A stretch of 11,191 nt of DNA from an uncultured Acetatifactor sp. (GCA_910580225.1 CAJTXE010000076.1:1-11191); one strand, 5' to 3'. Positions 1 to 6,115 are shown, counted from the stretch's first letter. Notes: generated by a model not told the origin, from the sequence alone. Made by a program: numbers and translations.

Positions 1-717
1 GTGAAGAAATACGGGATACTGGTGCCGGGGATTGTACGCCCTTATGCTGAAGGCGGCTATGAGGTGGTGGCGGGGCATAGGAGATGGAGGGCCTGTGAAT
101 TGGCCGGGCTTGTGGAAATGCCAGTCATCATACGGAAGCTTGATGATGATGAATCCACTGTATTCATGGTGGATTCCAACATCCAGAGGGAAGACCTTCT
201 GCCCAGTGAGAAGGCGAAGGCCTACCGGATGAAGTATGAGGCCCTGAAGCACCAGGGCAGCAGGGAAGGTGGCAGAACCATTGAGGAAATGGGTGGGACT
301 GCCGGGGAGAGCGGCAAGACAGTCCAGAGGTATATCTGGCTGTCCCGCCTTTCAGACGGGCTGCTGGACATGGTGGACAGGAAGCGGATTGGCTTCGTGC
401 AGGGTCTGGACATCTCTTTCCTTTCCGCAGAACAGCAGGGATGGGTGCAGGAGATTCTGGAAAGGCAGGGAACCTCCATCAGCACCTCCCAGTCTGCCAG
501 GCTGAAAGGGCATGGCAGGCTGGGGGAGCTGACCCCTGCGCTGGCGGAGGCAGTCCTGACGGAGAGGAAAGAAAAGGCGCGGAAGATAACCATCGGAAAG
601 GATGCGGTAAGGAAATATTTCAGTGACGATTACAGCAGCGAGGAGATCGAGCGGATCATCCTGGAGCTGTTGGAGGGCTGGAAGGAAAGGCGGGAGGCTG
701 ATGGGTTATCTGACTAG
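1..717 (+). CDS. parB: ParB/Spo0J-family partition protein, 5' end cut off by window
   Basis: This is a chromosome/plasmid partition protein of the ParB family. Such proteins bind parS DNA, load as CTP-dependent clamps and work with a ParA ATPase. The visible 238 residues begin inside the ParB N-terminal nuclease-like fold. GHRRWRA at residues 25-31 is the conserved arginine box, and SNIQRE at 59-64 with LLPSEKA at 66-72 is the second signature. A helix-turn-helix region with TVQRYIWLSRL follows at about 93-126. The GTG at base 1 is probably an internal valine: the usual N-terminal section before 'YGILVPGIVRP' is missing, so the true start and any parA lie to the left. The gene ends at 717 and overlaps the next gene by 17 bp, suggesting translational coupling. 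Family assignment is firm. Whether it serves segregation, element control or both is inference. Confidence 0.93.
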   Translation: MKKYGILVPGIVRPYAEGGYEVVAGHRRWRACELAGLVEMPVIIRKLDDDESTVFMVDSNIQREDLLPSEKAKAYRMKYEALKHQGSREGGRTIEEMGGTAGESGKTVQRYIWLSRLSDGLLDMVDRKRIGFVQGLDISFLSAEQQGWVQEILERQGTSISTSQSARLKGHGRLGELTPALAEAVLTERKEKARKITIGKDAVRKYFSDDYSSEEIERIILELLEGWKERREADGLSD

Positions 718-2035
718 CGGGAACCAGATTGTGGACGCTATGGGCTCCCTGAACATAACGGGGAACATAATACCGACAATCTGGTATAGGACAATCCTGC
801 GGGAGAACGGCAAGCCCTACCTTCTGGCCATTGCCATATTGGCGGACATCGTGTACTGGTACCGTCCTGTTGAGGTGCGCGATCCTGCCACAGGGCAGGT
901 ATCAGGCTGGAAAAAGAAGTTCTCCGGGGACATCCTGCGGCAGAGCTACCAGTATTATGCGGATTTATTCGGGGAATCGAAGAAGACTGTAAAGATGGCT
1001 ATCGACAGGTTGGAGACGTTCCGTGTGCTTAGACGTGAATTCAGAACGATTTTCCATGGGGAAGGGCTTGTATCGAACAATGTGATGTATCTGAGATTGG
1101 TGCCGGAGCAGCTGTACCGGCTGACTTACCCGGAGGCAGAGCCGGGCAGTGTCTGGGAAGAAAAGGCATGCCGGGCGGGTACTGGTGAAGGTATGGGAGG
1201 GGGACTCCCTGCAGAACCGGGTGCCGCTGTGGGAAGGGCAGTGGGAGGGTTCCCTACAGATTTGGATACAGGTATGGAAGAACTGGGAGGGAGCCTTCCT
1301 ACAAATTTTCACATAGGTGTAGAAGAATCGGGAGGGAGCCTCCCTACAAATTCGGATACAGGTATGGAAAAACCGGGAGGGAGCCTCCCTACAAATTCGG
1401 ATACCCCTATGGAAAAATTGGGAGGGAGGGGTGTACAAAACGGGATACAGGCCCCTACAAATTGGGAGGGAGGTGGTGCCGGGAATTTCCAGGGCCTGTC
1501 CCCAAATTCGGAGGGAGTACCCTCCCAAAATGTAGGGACGTATACAGAGATTACTTCAGAGAATACATACAGAGATTATAATACATCTATCAATCCATCT
1601 ATCCGTGGCAGCAGGGCAGATATGGCTGATGGGATGGAGGATGTGGATGCATGCATGGCGCTAATCAGGCGGAACATAGAGTATGAGCATCATATGAGGT
1701 TTGACAGGTCTGATGAAAGGAGCCTGTATGAAGAGCTGTATGCAGTGATCTGTGAGGTTGTCTGTGTAAGGCACCGCTCTGTCCGGGTGGGTGGGGAAGA
1801 ATATCCCCATGCACTGGTAAAGGAACGGTTCCTGAAGCTGGGCGAAGACCATCTGCGCTATGTGATTGAGTGTATGCGGAATACATCAACCAGGATAACG
1901 AATATCAAGGCTTATATGATTACGGCTCTTTACAATGCGCCCATGACAATGAACCACTACTATCAGCAGGAAGTCAATTATGATATGCGTGGCGGGGGCT
2001 GGCAGAATGCGGAGGTAGAACGGGAGAAGGAATAG
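701..2035 (+). CDS. Replication-initiator-like protein (winged-helix N-terminus, DUF6017-like C-terminus)
   Basis: This 444-residue protein is probably the element's replication initiator or replisome organiser. I chose ATG 701 because a GGGAGG ribosome site (692-697) precedes it and the protein then begins 'MGYLTSGNQIVDAMG'. An open frame reaching back to 623 only reads antiphase through parB. Residues 1-150 look like a winged-helix domain: a conserved 'AIAILADIVYWYRP' stretch at about 43-56, then 'SKKTVKMAIDRLE' as the likely recognition region. Residues 165-280 are low-complexity repeats of about 15 residues (GGSLPTN...), encoded by the DNA repeat array described separately. Residues 307-444 form a C-terminal domain with 'ITNIKAYMITALYNAP', which I recognise as the type found at the C-terminus of Firmicutes mobile-element Rep proteins (DUF6017-like). 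The N-terminus is not a clear RepA_N match, so 'initiator' is an inference from domain layout and its place next to parB. Confidence 0.75.
   Translation: MGYLTSGNQIVDAMGSLNITGNIIPTIWYRTILRENGKPYLLAIAILADIVYWYRPVEVRDPATGQVSGWKKKFSGDILRQSYQYYADLFGESKKTVKMAIDRLETFRVLRREFRTIFHGEGLVSNNVMYLRLVPEQLYRLTYPEAEPGSVWEEKACRAGTGEGMGGGLPAEPGAAVGRAVGGFPTDLDTGMEELGGSLPTNFHIGVEESGGSLPTNSDTGMEKPGGSLPTNSDTPMEKLGGRGVQNGIQAPTNWEGGGAGNFQGLSPNSEGVPSQNVGTYTEITSENTYRDYNTSINPSIRGSRADMADGMEDVDACMALIRRNIEYEHHMRFDRSDERSLYEELYAVICEVVCVRHRSVRVGGEEYPHALVKERFLKLGEDHLRYVIECMRNTSTRITNIKAYMITALYNAPMTMNHYYQQEVNYDMRGGGWQNAEVEREKE
1195..1537 (+). repeat. Iteron-like hairpin repeat array inside the rep-like gene
   Basis: GGGAGG motifs begin at 1195, 1243, 1285, 1330, 1375, 1420 and 1464, with an exact 45-bp spacing from 1285 to 1420. 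Several copies are perfect inverted repeats: GGGAGG-gag-CCTCCC at 1330-1344 and 1375-1389, and GGAGGG-agta-CCCTCC at 1510-1525. Most are followed by CCTACAAATT and often CGGATAC. The array is in frame and encodes a repetitive linker. In RepA_N-type plasmids of Gram-positive bacteria the origin is known to lie as repeats within the rep gene. By analogy this array may be the initiator's binding site, but that is inference. Confidence 0.85.
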
Positions 2036-2046
2036 AGGTGTGGAGT

Positions 2047-2075
2047 CAACTTGTGGACATTATGTCCACAAGTTG
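2047..2075. promoter_or_regulatory. Palindrome copy 1 (candidate ParB/Rep binding site)
   Basis: A perfect inverted repeat: left arm CAACTTGTGGACAT (2047-2060), a single T at 2061, and the exact reverse complement at 2062-2075. The half-site ATGTCCACA matches 7 of 9 bases of the DnaA box TTATCCACA, which may be coincidence. It begins 12 bp after the rep-like gene stops. It does not resemble the classical Spo0J parS (TGTTTCACGTGAAACA). Confidence 0.85.
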
Positions 2076-2117
2076 GCAGACGGAGAAATACTGTAGGATG
2101 TATGCCAGATAAAAGGT

Positions 2118-2145
2118 GGGAGCGGCAGGAGAGTTGGCTGCTTCC
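2118..2145 (+). other. Potential RNA hairpin in repeat unit 1
   Basis: GGGAGCGGC (2118-2126) can pair along all nine positions with GCTGCTTCC (2137-2145) when G-U pairs are allowed. The loop is AGGAGAGTTG. The pairing works only for an RNA read from the + strand, because the wobble positions would be A-C mismatches on the other strand. Whether this region is transcribed as a leader or small RNA is unknown. Confidence 0.45.
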
Positions 2146-2190
2146 ATTTTATGCGTAGTGGCCGATTTGGATAAAATCTATTCTGGTGTC

Positions 2191-2215
2191 ACTTGTGGAC
2201 ATAATGTCCACAAGT
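2191..2215. promoter_or_regulatory. Palindrome copy 2
   Basis: The arm ACTTGTGGACAT (2191-2202), a central A at 2203 and the perfect reverse complement at 2204-2215. Its centre is 142 bp from that of copy 1. The right-hand flank TG matches copy 1, but the left flank does not, so the arms are 12 bp here rather than 14. Confidence 0.85.
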
Positions 2216-2259
2216 TGGCAGATGGAGAAATACTGTAGGGTATATGGCAGATAAAGAAT

Positions 2260-2287
2260 GGGAGCGGCAGGAGAGTTGGCTGCTCTC
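2260..2287 (+). other. Potential RNA hairpin in repeat unit 2
   Basis: The same left arm GGGAGCGGC (2260-2268) and the same loop as in unit 1, but a changed right arm, GCTGCTCTC (2279-2287). All nine positions still pair. The G-U and G-C positions have swapped relative to unit 1, so the right arm mutated without breaking the stem. Confidence 0.45.
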
Positions 2288-2333
2288 GTTTTATGTGTGT
2301 AGTGGATGATTTGGATAAGGCTGCTCCGGTATC

Positions 2334-2358
2334 ACTTGTGGACATAATGTCCACAAGT
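2334..2358. promoter_or_regulatory. Palindrome copy 3
   Basis: Identical over 25 bases to copy 2, including the central A (2346). Its centre is 143 bp from that of copy 2. After this palindrome the sequence leaves the repeat unit. It lies about 85 bp upstream of the next start codon at 2443, so an operator role for that gene is also possible. Confidence 0.85.
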
Positions 2359-2442
2359 TGATTGGAGAGAGATATCCATAGGCTGATAACCACGGATTAT
2401 TTTTTGCCTGTGGGGCCTGCCATAAAAAAGGAGAGATTGTAA

Positions 2443-2979
2443 ATGGGAAAAAAGGACGAAATGCTTACTGTTGAGGAACCTTTGTATCATGATACATGGA
2501 AGCTGCTGAAGAAATACAGGGATGTGGTGTGGAGCTTGGAACTTTCCGTGCAGCAGGTGCGCAACAAGTTTGAGATTGAATATGGGAACACGATAGAGGA
2601 CTTTCTTGATTCAGTCTATCTGGCGGGGGCCGACATTGCAGGGAGCGACATTGAGCATCACGCTCAGTGCATTGAGCGCAGCCACAGGATGCTGAAGCTT
2701 CTGGACAGTGCCATTGATTTGCTGAGGAATAAGCATAAGAATGGCGAGAGCTATTACTGGCTGTTATATTATTCCTATCTTTCACCGCAGCAGATGCGGA
2801 ACGTGGAGGAGATTATTGAGAAGCTGCGTCCCCATATCAGGGATATAAGCATGCGCACTTATTATAGAAAGAGGCAAGAATGTATTGGAGCGCTGAGTTC
2901 CATTTTGTGGGGGTATACATCTAAGGACAGCAAGGAGGTTCTGGAGCAATTTGTTCCGGGAAAACAGGAGACAACATAA
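2443..2979 (+). CDS. Unknown protein with possible ArpU/sigma-region-4-like helix-turn-helix
   Basis: This 178-residue, probably soluble helical protein has a clear start: AAGGAG (2428-2433) lies 9 nt before ATG 2443. I do not recognise the gene with certainty. The N-terminal 100 residues are charged and helical. The C-terminal part carries 'SYYWLLYYSYLSP', then 'DISMRTYYRKRQECIGALSSILWG' split over about 136-160. That layout is reminiscent of ArpU/RinA-type phage regulators and of sigma-70 region 4, where a 'TYYR-K' helix contacts DNA. It stands alone between the palindrome repeats and an AT-rich membrane-protein gene. If it binds DNA, the three palindromes just upstream are natural targets. 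The gene being real is well supported; the regulatory role is weakly supported. Confidence 0.8.
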   Translation: MGKKDEMLTVEEPLYHDTWKLLKKYRDVVWSLELSVQQVRNKFEIEYGNTIEDFLDSVYLAGADIAGSDIEHHAQCIERSHRMLKLLDSAIDLLRNKHKNGESYYWLLYYSYLSPQQMRNVEEIIEKLRPHIRDISMRTYYRKRQECIGALSSILWGYTSKDSKEVLEQFVPGKQETT

Positions 2980-3102
2980 CCGATATAAGAGAATTATGAA
3001 GTGCATGATGCCGGAGCTTATATGCAGAGCTTTACTGGATATGGAAGCGTAGACGACTAAGAAAATAGGTAGGACTGAATATTTTAGAAAGAGGAAAAAG
3101 TG

Positions 3103-3537
3103 ATGAAAGATATTATTGTATGGACAGTTATAAATATTATAGTGAACTCAGTTATTGTAGCGATAGTGGCAACGCTATTTAAAAAAGGAGTCAATCTGGG
3201 GTGGAAAGAAGTGGGCTTCTCGGTGAAGCAGATTAGGCAATGGCGCAGCCTACGGCCATACTATGTCATGAATATTTATTATAAAGCGGAGGCGTACTTA
3301 TTAGTAATATCCAAAAAGGATTATATGGAACTTCGGAAGAATGAGACGGGAAAGACTTACGTTTATATCAGGGAATTCCCAGCATGGTTTCTGAATCCGA
3401 ATTTCGAGAAGTATGATTTCTCACTATGGGAAGTGGACTGGCATGAGAGGGACAGGAAAAATTGCCAGAAGACATTTCTCTTTATATTTATTGTGCTTGA
3501 AGCACTCATCTTTATGTTCGCTTTAGAGGTACAGTAA
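3103..3537 (+). CDS. Hypothetical small membrane protein
   Basis: This 144-residue protein is of unknown function. ATG 3103 is preferred over the GTG at 3100 because AAAGAGG (3088-3094) is well spaced for it. There is one hydrophobic helix at the N-terminus (about residues 4-26, 'IIVWTVINIIVNSVIVAIVATLF') and another at the C-terminus (about 124-142). Between them is a roughly 95-residue basic and aromatic-rich section with 'RPYYVMNIYYKAEAYLLVISKKDY', which probably folds in the cytoplasm between two membrane anchors. The gene is visibly richer in A/T than the flanking rep and transfer genes and has its own gaps on both sides, suggesting a separately acquired cargo or accessory gene. No catalytic motif is visible. 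Confidence 0.75.
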   Translation: MKDIIVWTVINIIVNSVIVAIVATLFKKGVNLGWKEVGFSVKQIRQWRSLRPYYVMNIYYKAEAYLLVISKKDYMELRKNETGKTYVYIREFPAWFLNPNFEKYDFSLWEVDWHERDRKNCQKTFLFIFIVLEALIFMFALEVQ

Positions 3538-3573
3538 TGGTAGATGATAGGATTGCTTTTGCATTACGTTAAA

Positions 3574-3592
3574 TCGGCACGAAATTGGCACG
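3574..3592 (+). promoter_or_regulatory. Short direct repeat upstream of the transfer operon
   Basis: TCGGCACG (3574-3581) and TTGGCACG (3585-3592) repeat with 11-bp spacing, about one helical turn, just upstream of a possible promoter. This arrangement is common for operators, but the repeat is short and could be chance. Confidence 0.3.
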
Positions 3593-3595
3593 GTT

Positions 3596-3625
3596 TTGCT
3601 CTTTCACCGAAAATCTCCATATGAT
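3596..3625 (+). promoter_or_regulatory. Possible sigma-A promoter for the transfer operon
   Basis: TATGAT (3620-3625) is a good -10 element (5 of 6 bases). The best -35 at 18-bp spacing is TTGCTC (3596-3601), which matches only in its TTG. Transcription would start near 3632 and pass through the stem-loop at 3666-3700 before reaching the pilin-like gene. The location in a gene-free gap ahead of a long operon supports the call. The weak -35 does not. Confidence 0.4.
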
Positions 3626-3665
3626 AAAATGAATATGCTGAAATCTGTACCCAAAATAGAAAGGA

Positions 3666-3700
3666 CTAAGAATGCACCCTACAGAGAGGTGCATTTTTAG
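3666..3700 (+). terminator. Stem-loop with T-rich tail: terminator or leader attenuator
   Basis: CTAAGAATGCACC (3666-3678) pairs with GGTGCATTTTTAG (3688-3700) through 13 positions with one G-U, around a 9-nt loop. The following sequence is T-rich (CCTTTTCTGTTTTT, 3701-3714). It could end transcription coming from the 3103 gene. If the promoter at 3596-3625 is real, it sits in the leader and could attenuate the transfer operon. The stem is only moderately GC-rich. Confidence 0.55.
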
Positions 3701-3744
3701 CCTTTTCTGTTTTTGAGACCAAAACTATGAAGGAGGATTTGAAG

Positions 3745-4158
3745 TTGAAGAAAAAGACTTGCCAGCAGCACACACAACTACAGGAAAAGAGGGCACTCTG
3801 GTACAGAAAACTACCCATAGCCCATGCCGCCTATGGTGTCTTTCTGGGGACTATGACTTTCCTTGTATCTACGCAACCCGTATTCGCCGGGGAGAATGGA
3901 GGGGTAAATGTATGGACAAAGGCCAACGAGATCATGAAGGACGTGTACAGCCAGATTCTTCTCATCTCTACAGTGGCCGCCATCGTTACGGCTTCGGTAG
4001 CGCTCCTGATGATGAATTTTTCCCGCTCCGGGCGAACCGTGGACGAGAGCAGGGCGTGGCTGAAGCGCATCTGCATCACATGGGCAGTACTGAACGGCCT
4101 GGGGTTCATCATGGCCTATATCACTCCGTTCTTTGCGGATGGCAAGTGGGGTGGCTGA
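3745..4158 (+). CDS. VirB2/TrbC-like small membrane protein of the mating channel
   Basis: Probably the pilin-like or channel subunit of the type IV secretion system. I choose the TTG at 3745: the only strong ribosome site, AAGGAGG (3730-3736), lies 8 nt before it. The in-frame ATG at 3727 would sit upstream of that site and has no site of its own. From TTG the protein has 137 residues: a basic N-region, a hydrophobic stretch with 'PVFA-GE' forming a likely signal cleavage after residue 48, then two membrane helices (about 71-92 and 109-127) separated by the basic loop 'SRSGRTVDESRAWLKR'. Small size, a long signal peptide and two helices are the VirB2/TrbC layout. It opens the operon and is followed 55 bp later by a VirB6-like gene. 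Assignment rests on topology and context, as VirB2 sequences are poorly conserved. Confidence 0.7.
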   Translation: MKKKTCQQHTQLQEKRALWYRKLPIAHAAYGVFLGTMTFLVSTQPVFAGENGGVNVWTKANEIMKDVYSQILLISTVAAIVTASVALLMMNFSRSGRTVDESRAWLKRICITWAVLNGLGFIMAYITPFFADGKWGG

Positions 4159-4213
4159 TGTACCGGACAAATGGTTTGCAGGATGCGTTGCATGTAGAAG
4201 GGAGTGATTTCAG

Positions 4214-4924
4214 ATGGGCATTTTAGACGGGATTGTGGAATGGATTGCAGAGCAGGTGATGAATGGTTTGGATTTGGTGACCTCCTCGGTGTTGGGGGCG
4301 CTGGGCTGCGATATGGCGGTGTTCCTGCGCTATTTCCCTGCCGCAGGCACCATGTACCAGATATTCGTAGCTCTGGCCATCGGCATCATCCTGCTGAACT
4401 GGATATGGCAGTTATTCAAGAACTTTGGCCTGGGAGCAGGCATTGAGGCGGAGGACCCGGTGAAGCTGAGCGTCCGTTCTGTGCTGTTCATTGTACTGGC
4501 TTACTTTTCGGACGATATCGTGAACACGGTTTTAAAGATTGGCGGTACGCCCTACAACTGGATTCTGGACTCGGAGCTGCCGCCCATCAGCTTTGCCAGT
4601 TTCAGCTCTGTGGCGACGACCATCATTGGTGTGGTGGCAAACGGAGGCGTGGCATTGATTGTGCTGATTCTGGTATTGATACTGGCATGGAACTACTTAA
4701 AGCTTCTGTTTGAAGCGGCAGAGCGGTATGTGCTGTTGGGGGTACTGGTCTACACGGCGCCCGTGGTTTTTTCTATGGGGGCCTCCCAGTCCACCGGGAA
4801 CATCTTCAAGGCTTGGTGCAGGATGCTCGGGGGACAGATTTTTCTCCTTGTGATGAACGCCTGGTGTCTGCGGCTGTTCACTTCCATGGTGGGGACGTTC
4901 CTTGCAAATCCGCTGTCGTTATGA
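4214..4924 (+). CDS. VirB6/TrbL-like conjugal transfer protein (CD1112-type)
   Basis: This 236-residue polytopic membrane protein is probably the inner-membrane channel component of the conjugation machine. AAGGGAG (4198-4204) precedes ATG 4214 by 9 nt. After an amphipathic N-terminus it has about five hydrophobic segments, near residues 47-68, 86-105, 133-160, 172-190 and 205-228. The first is followed by the motif 'NWIWQLFKNFGLG', and the end reads 'GTFLANPLSL'. These features match the VirB6/TrbL-like proteins of clostridial conjugative elements (the CD1112 family), and the length is complete or slightly short. It lies between the VirB2-like gene and a Gly-rich secreted protein, the usual neighbourhood. 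A 168-nt spacer with no recognisable gene follows. Confidence 0.88.
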   Translation: MGILDGIVEWIAEQVMNGLDLVTSSVLGALGCDMAVFLRYFPAAGTMYQIFVALAIGIILLNWIWQLFKNFGLGAGIEAEDPVKLSVRSVLFIVLAYFSDDIVNTVLKIGGTPYNWILDSELPPISFASFSSVATTIIGVVANGGVALIVLILVLILAWNYLKLLFEAAERYVLLGVLVYTAPVVFSMGASQSTGNIFKAWCRMLGGQIFLLVMNAWCLRLFTSMVGTFLANPLSL

Positions 4925-5092
4925 AGGAAAGGCGCAGTTTTAAGATGCCGACATATGGAGCGCCAGGGGATGAAGAGTGATTTCATGCTATGCTTCTGAA
5001 AGGGCGGTTGTGGCAAAGATAGATTTCTGGAAAGTTGATGAAGCATTGAAACACGAAAACAATACTTACATATCAGGAGGATGACAGATTAT

Positions 5093-6115
5093 ATGAAAAA
5101 ATTGAGAGGACTGTTAGCGGCAGCGTTCCTTACAGCGGCGCTGTCTTTTGCTGTCTGCCAGCCCGCTTTTGCCGTATCGGAAGCGGATGTGCAGGCGAAG
5201 GTGGAGGCATCCGGAAAAGAGTCCGTCTCCGGGAACCTGCTGATCTGGTTCCTGTGCGCCATAGCGTTTCTGAAGGTATCCCAGAAGGTGGATTCTTTTA
5301 TGTCGGGTCTGGGGATAAACGTGGGGCATACGGGCGGCAACATGATTGCGGAGCTGATGGTGGCGGCAAGGGGTCTGGGGGCAGCTAAGAATGTGGCTGG
5401 CGGACGTTTCGGCTTTGGCGGCGGGGGTTCCGGCGGCAGCAGGATGGGAAGTCCTGGCAGGAATGGGAGTCCAGGAAGCCCGGGCGGCGCAGGAGGATTC
5501 CTGTCGGGCGGTCTTGCAGGCGTGGTAAGCAGACAGGTGAGGAACGGCGCTGCTACAGCCGCTACCGCTGCAGCTGGTATAGGAAAGACCGGCGGCTCTG
5601 TATCTGGGAAAGGAAAAGGCGGCATGTCCGGGGGGATTTCCGGCATGGTGGGAGGACAGATTTACAAATCTTCCGTTAGCAAAGGCGGGAGCTTTGCCAA
5701 CGACATCATCGGCAGGGTCGCAACAGGCAGTATTGCCGTGGATGGCGCCATAGAGGGGACGCAGGCGGCAGAAGCCCTGCAGTCTTATATGGGCTACACT
5801 GCACTGGGAGCCGGAGCGGCAAGTGTCCCCGCCTTTTCGGATGTGGAGATTGGCGGAGGGCGAATCACAGGAAAGGAGACTTCTGCGAAGCATCCGGGCG
5901 GGATTGCTTTTGGGATGTATAACGCTGCTCAATACGCTGCGCCGGAAGGGGCATTTGATACAGTGCATACAGCTGACGGCACTGCATGGTATAGGCAATA
6001 CGCCGTAGATGCCGTGGAGAAATCGCCTTACATGGCTCCGGATGGTTCCGTTGCCTACAATGAGACCATTGTAAAGAAACTGCCCCCGGCACCTAAAAGA
6101 AAGGACAGGATATAG
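5093..6115 (+). CDS. Transfer-operon protein with signal peptide and Gly/Ser-rich, collagen-like middle
   Basis: This protein has 340 residues from ATG 5093. The ATG at 5081 touches its own AGGAGG site (5075-5080), so 5093 is the likelier start even though its spacing is a long 12 nt. Residues 1-27 are a signal peptide (basic start, Ala/Leu core, 'QPAFA' cleavage). A second hydrophobic stretch, 'GNLLIWFLCAIAFLKVS', spans 47-63, followed by 'VDSFMSGLGINVGHTGG'. Residues about 101-200 are Gly/Ser/Ala-rich with a short collagen-like run (GSPGRNGSPGSPGG, 119-132). The C-terminal 130 residues look folded. Its stop is directly followed by the next ATG, so translation is probably coupled. It is a conserved-looking companion of VirB6-type genes, but I know of no defined function; a channel, surface or assembly factor is inference. 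Confidence 0.8.
   Translation: MKKLRGLLAAAFLTAALSFAVCQPAFAVSEADVQAKVEASGKESVSGNLLIWFLCAIAFLKVSQKVDSFMSGLGINVGHTGGNMIAELMVAARGLGAAKNVAGGRFGFGGGGSGGSRMGSPGRNGSPGSPGGAGGFLSGGLAGVVSRQVRNGAATAATAAAGIGKTGGSVSGKGKGGMSGGISGMVGGQIYKSSVSKGGSFANDIIGRVATGSIAVDGAIEGTQAAEALQSYMGYTALGAGAASVPAFSDVEIGGGRITGKETSAKHPGGIAFGMYNAAQYAAPEGAFDTVHTADGTAWYRQYAVDAVEKSPYMAPDGSVAYNETIVKKLPPAPKRKDRI

Larger units (their letters stand above)
2049..2360 (+). repeat. Tandem ~143-bp repeats, two full copies and the start of a third
   Basis: This fills most of the 407-nt gene-free gap between the rep-like gene and the next gene. Unit 1 runs 2049-2190, unit 2 runs 2191-2333, and a third copy stops after its palindrome at about 2360. 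The two full units are roughly 80-85% identical by eye and differ mostly by transitions. The palindrome opening each unit is unchanged in its arms, and the hairpin inside each unit keeps its pairing. Differential conservation points to functional sites rather than a recent accidental duplication. Open frames across it on either strand look like chance. It could be a centromere, an origin or a regulatory region. Confidence 0.95.

Noticed and set aside
728..737. A single TTGTGGAC half-site at the start of the rep-like gene
   Set aside because: It lacks the mirrored half and lies in coding sequence; an 8-base match can occur by chance.
1195..2360. The repeats as a possible CRISPR array
   Set aside because: The 45-bp array encodes part of a protein with near-identical spacers, and the 143-bp repeats are whole-unit duplications. 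There are no unique spacers and no cas genes.
2178..2393. A 71-residue minus-strand open frame across the palindrome repeats
   Set aside because: It reads through diverged repeat copies, has no ribosome site and no recognisable protein.
4925..5080. Very short open frames in the spacer after the VirB6-like gene
   Set aside because: They encode only 9-14 residues, lack ribosome sites and resemble nothing known.
5089..5998. Two long minus-strand open frames opposite the Gly-rich protein
   Set aside because: One is an extreme Pro-rich mirror of the Gly codons and the other is a shifted reading. Neither has a ribosome site or a family match.
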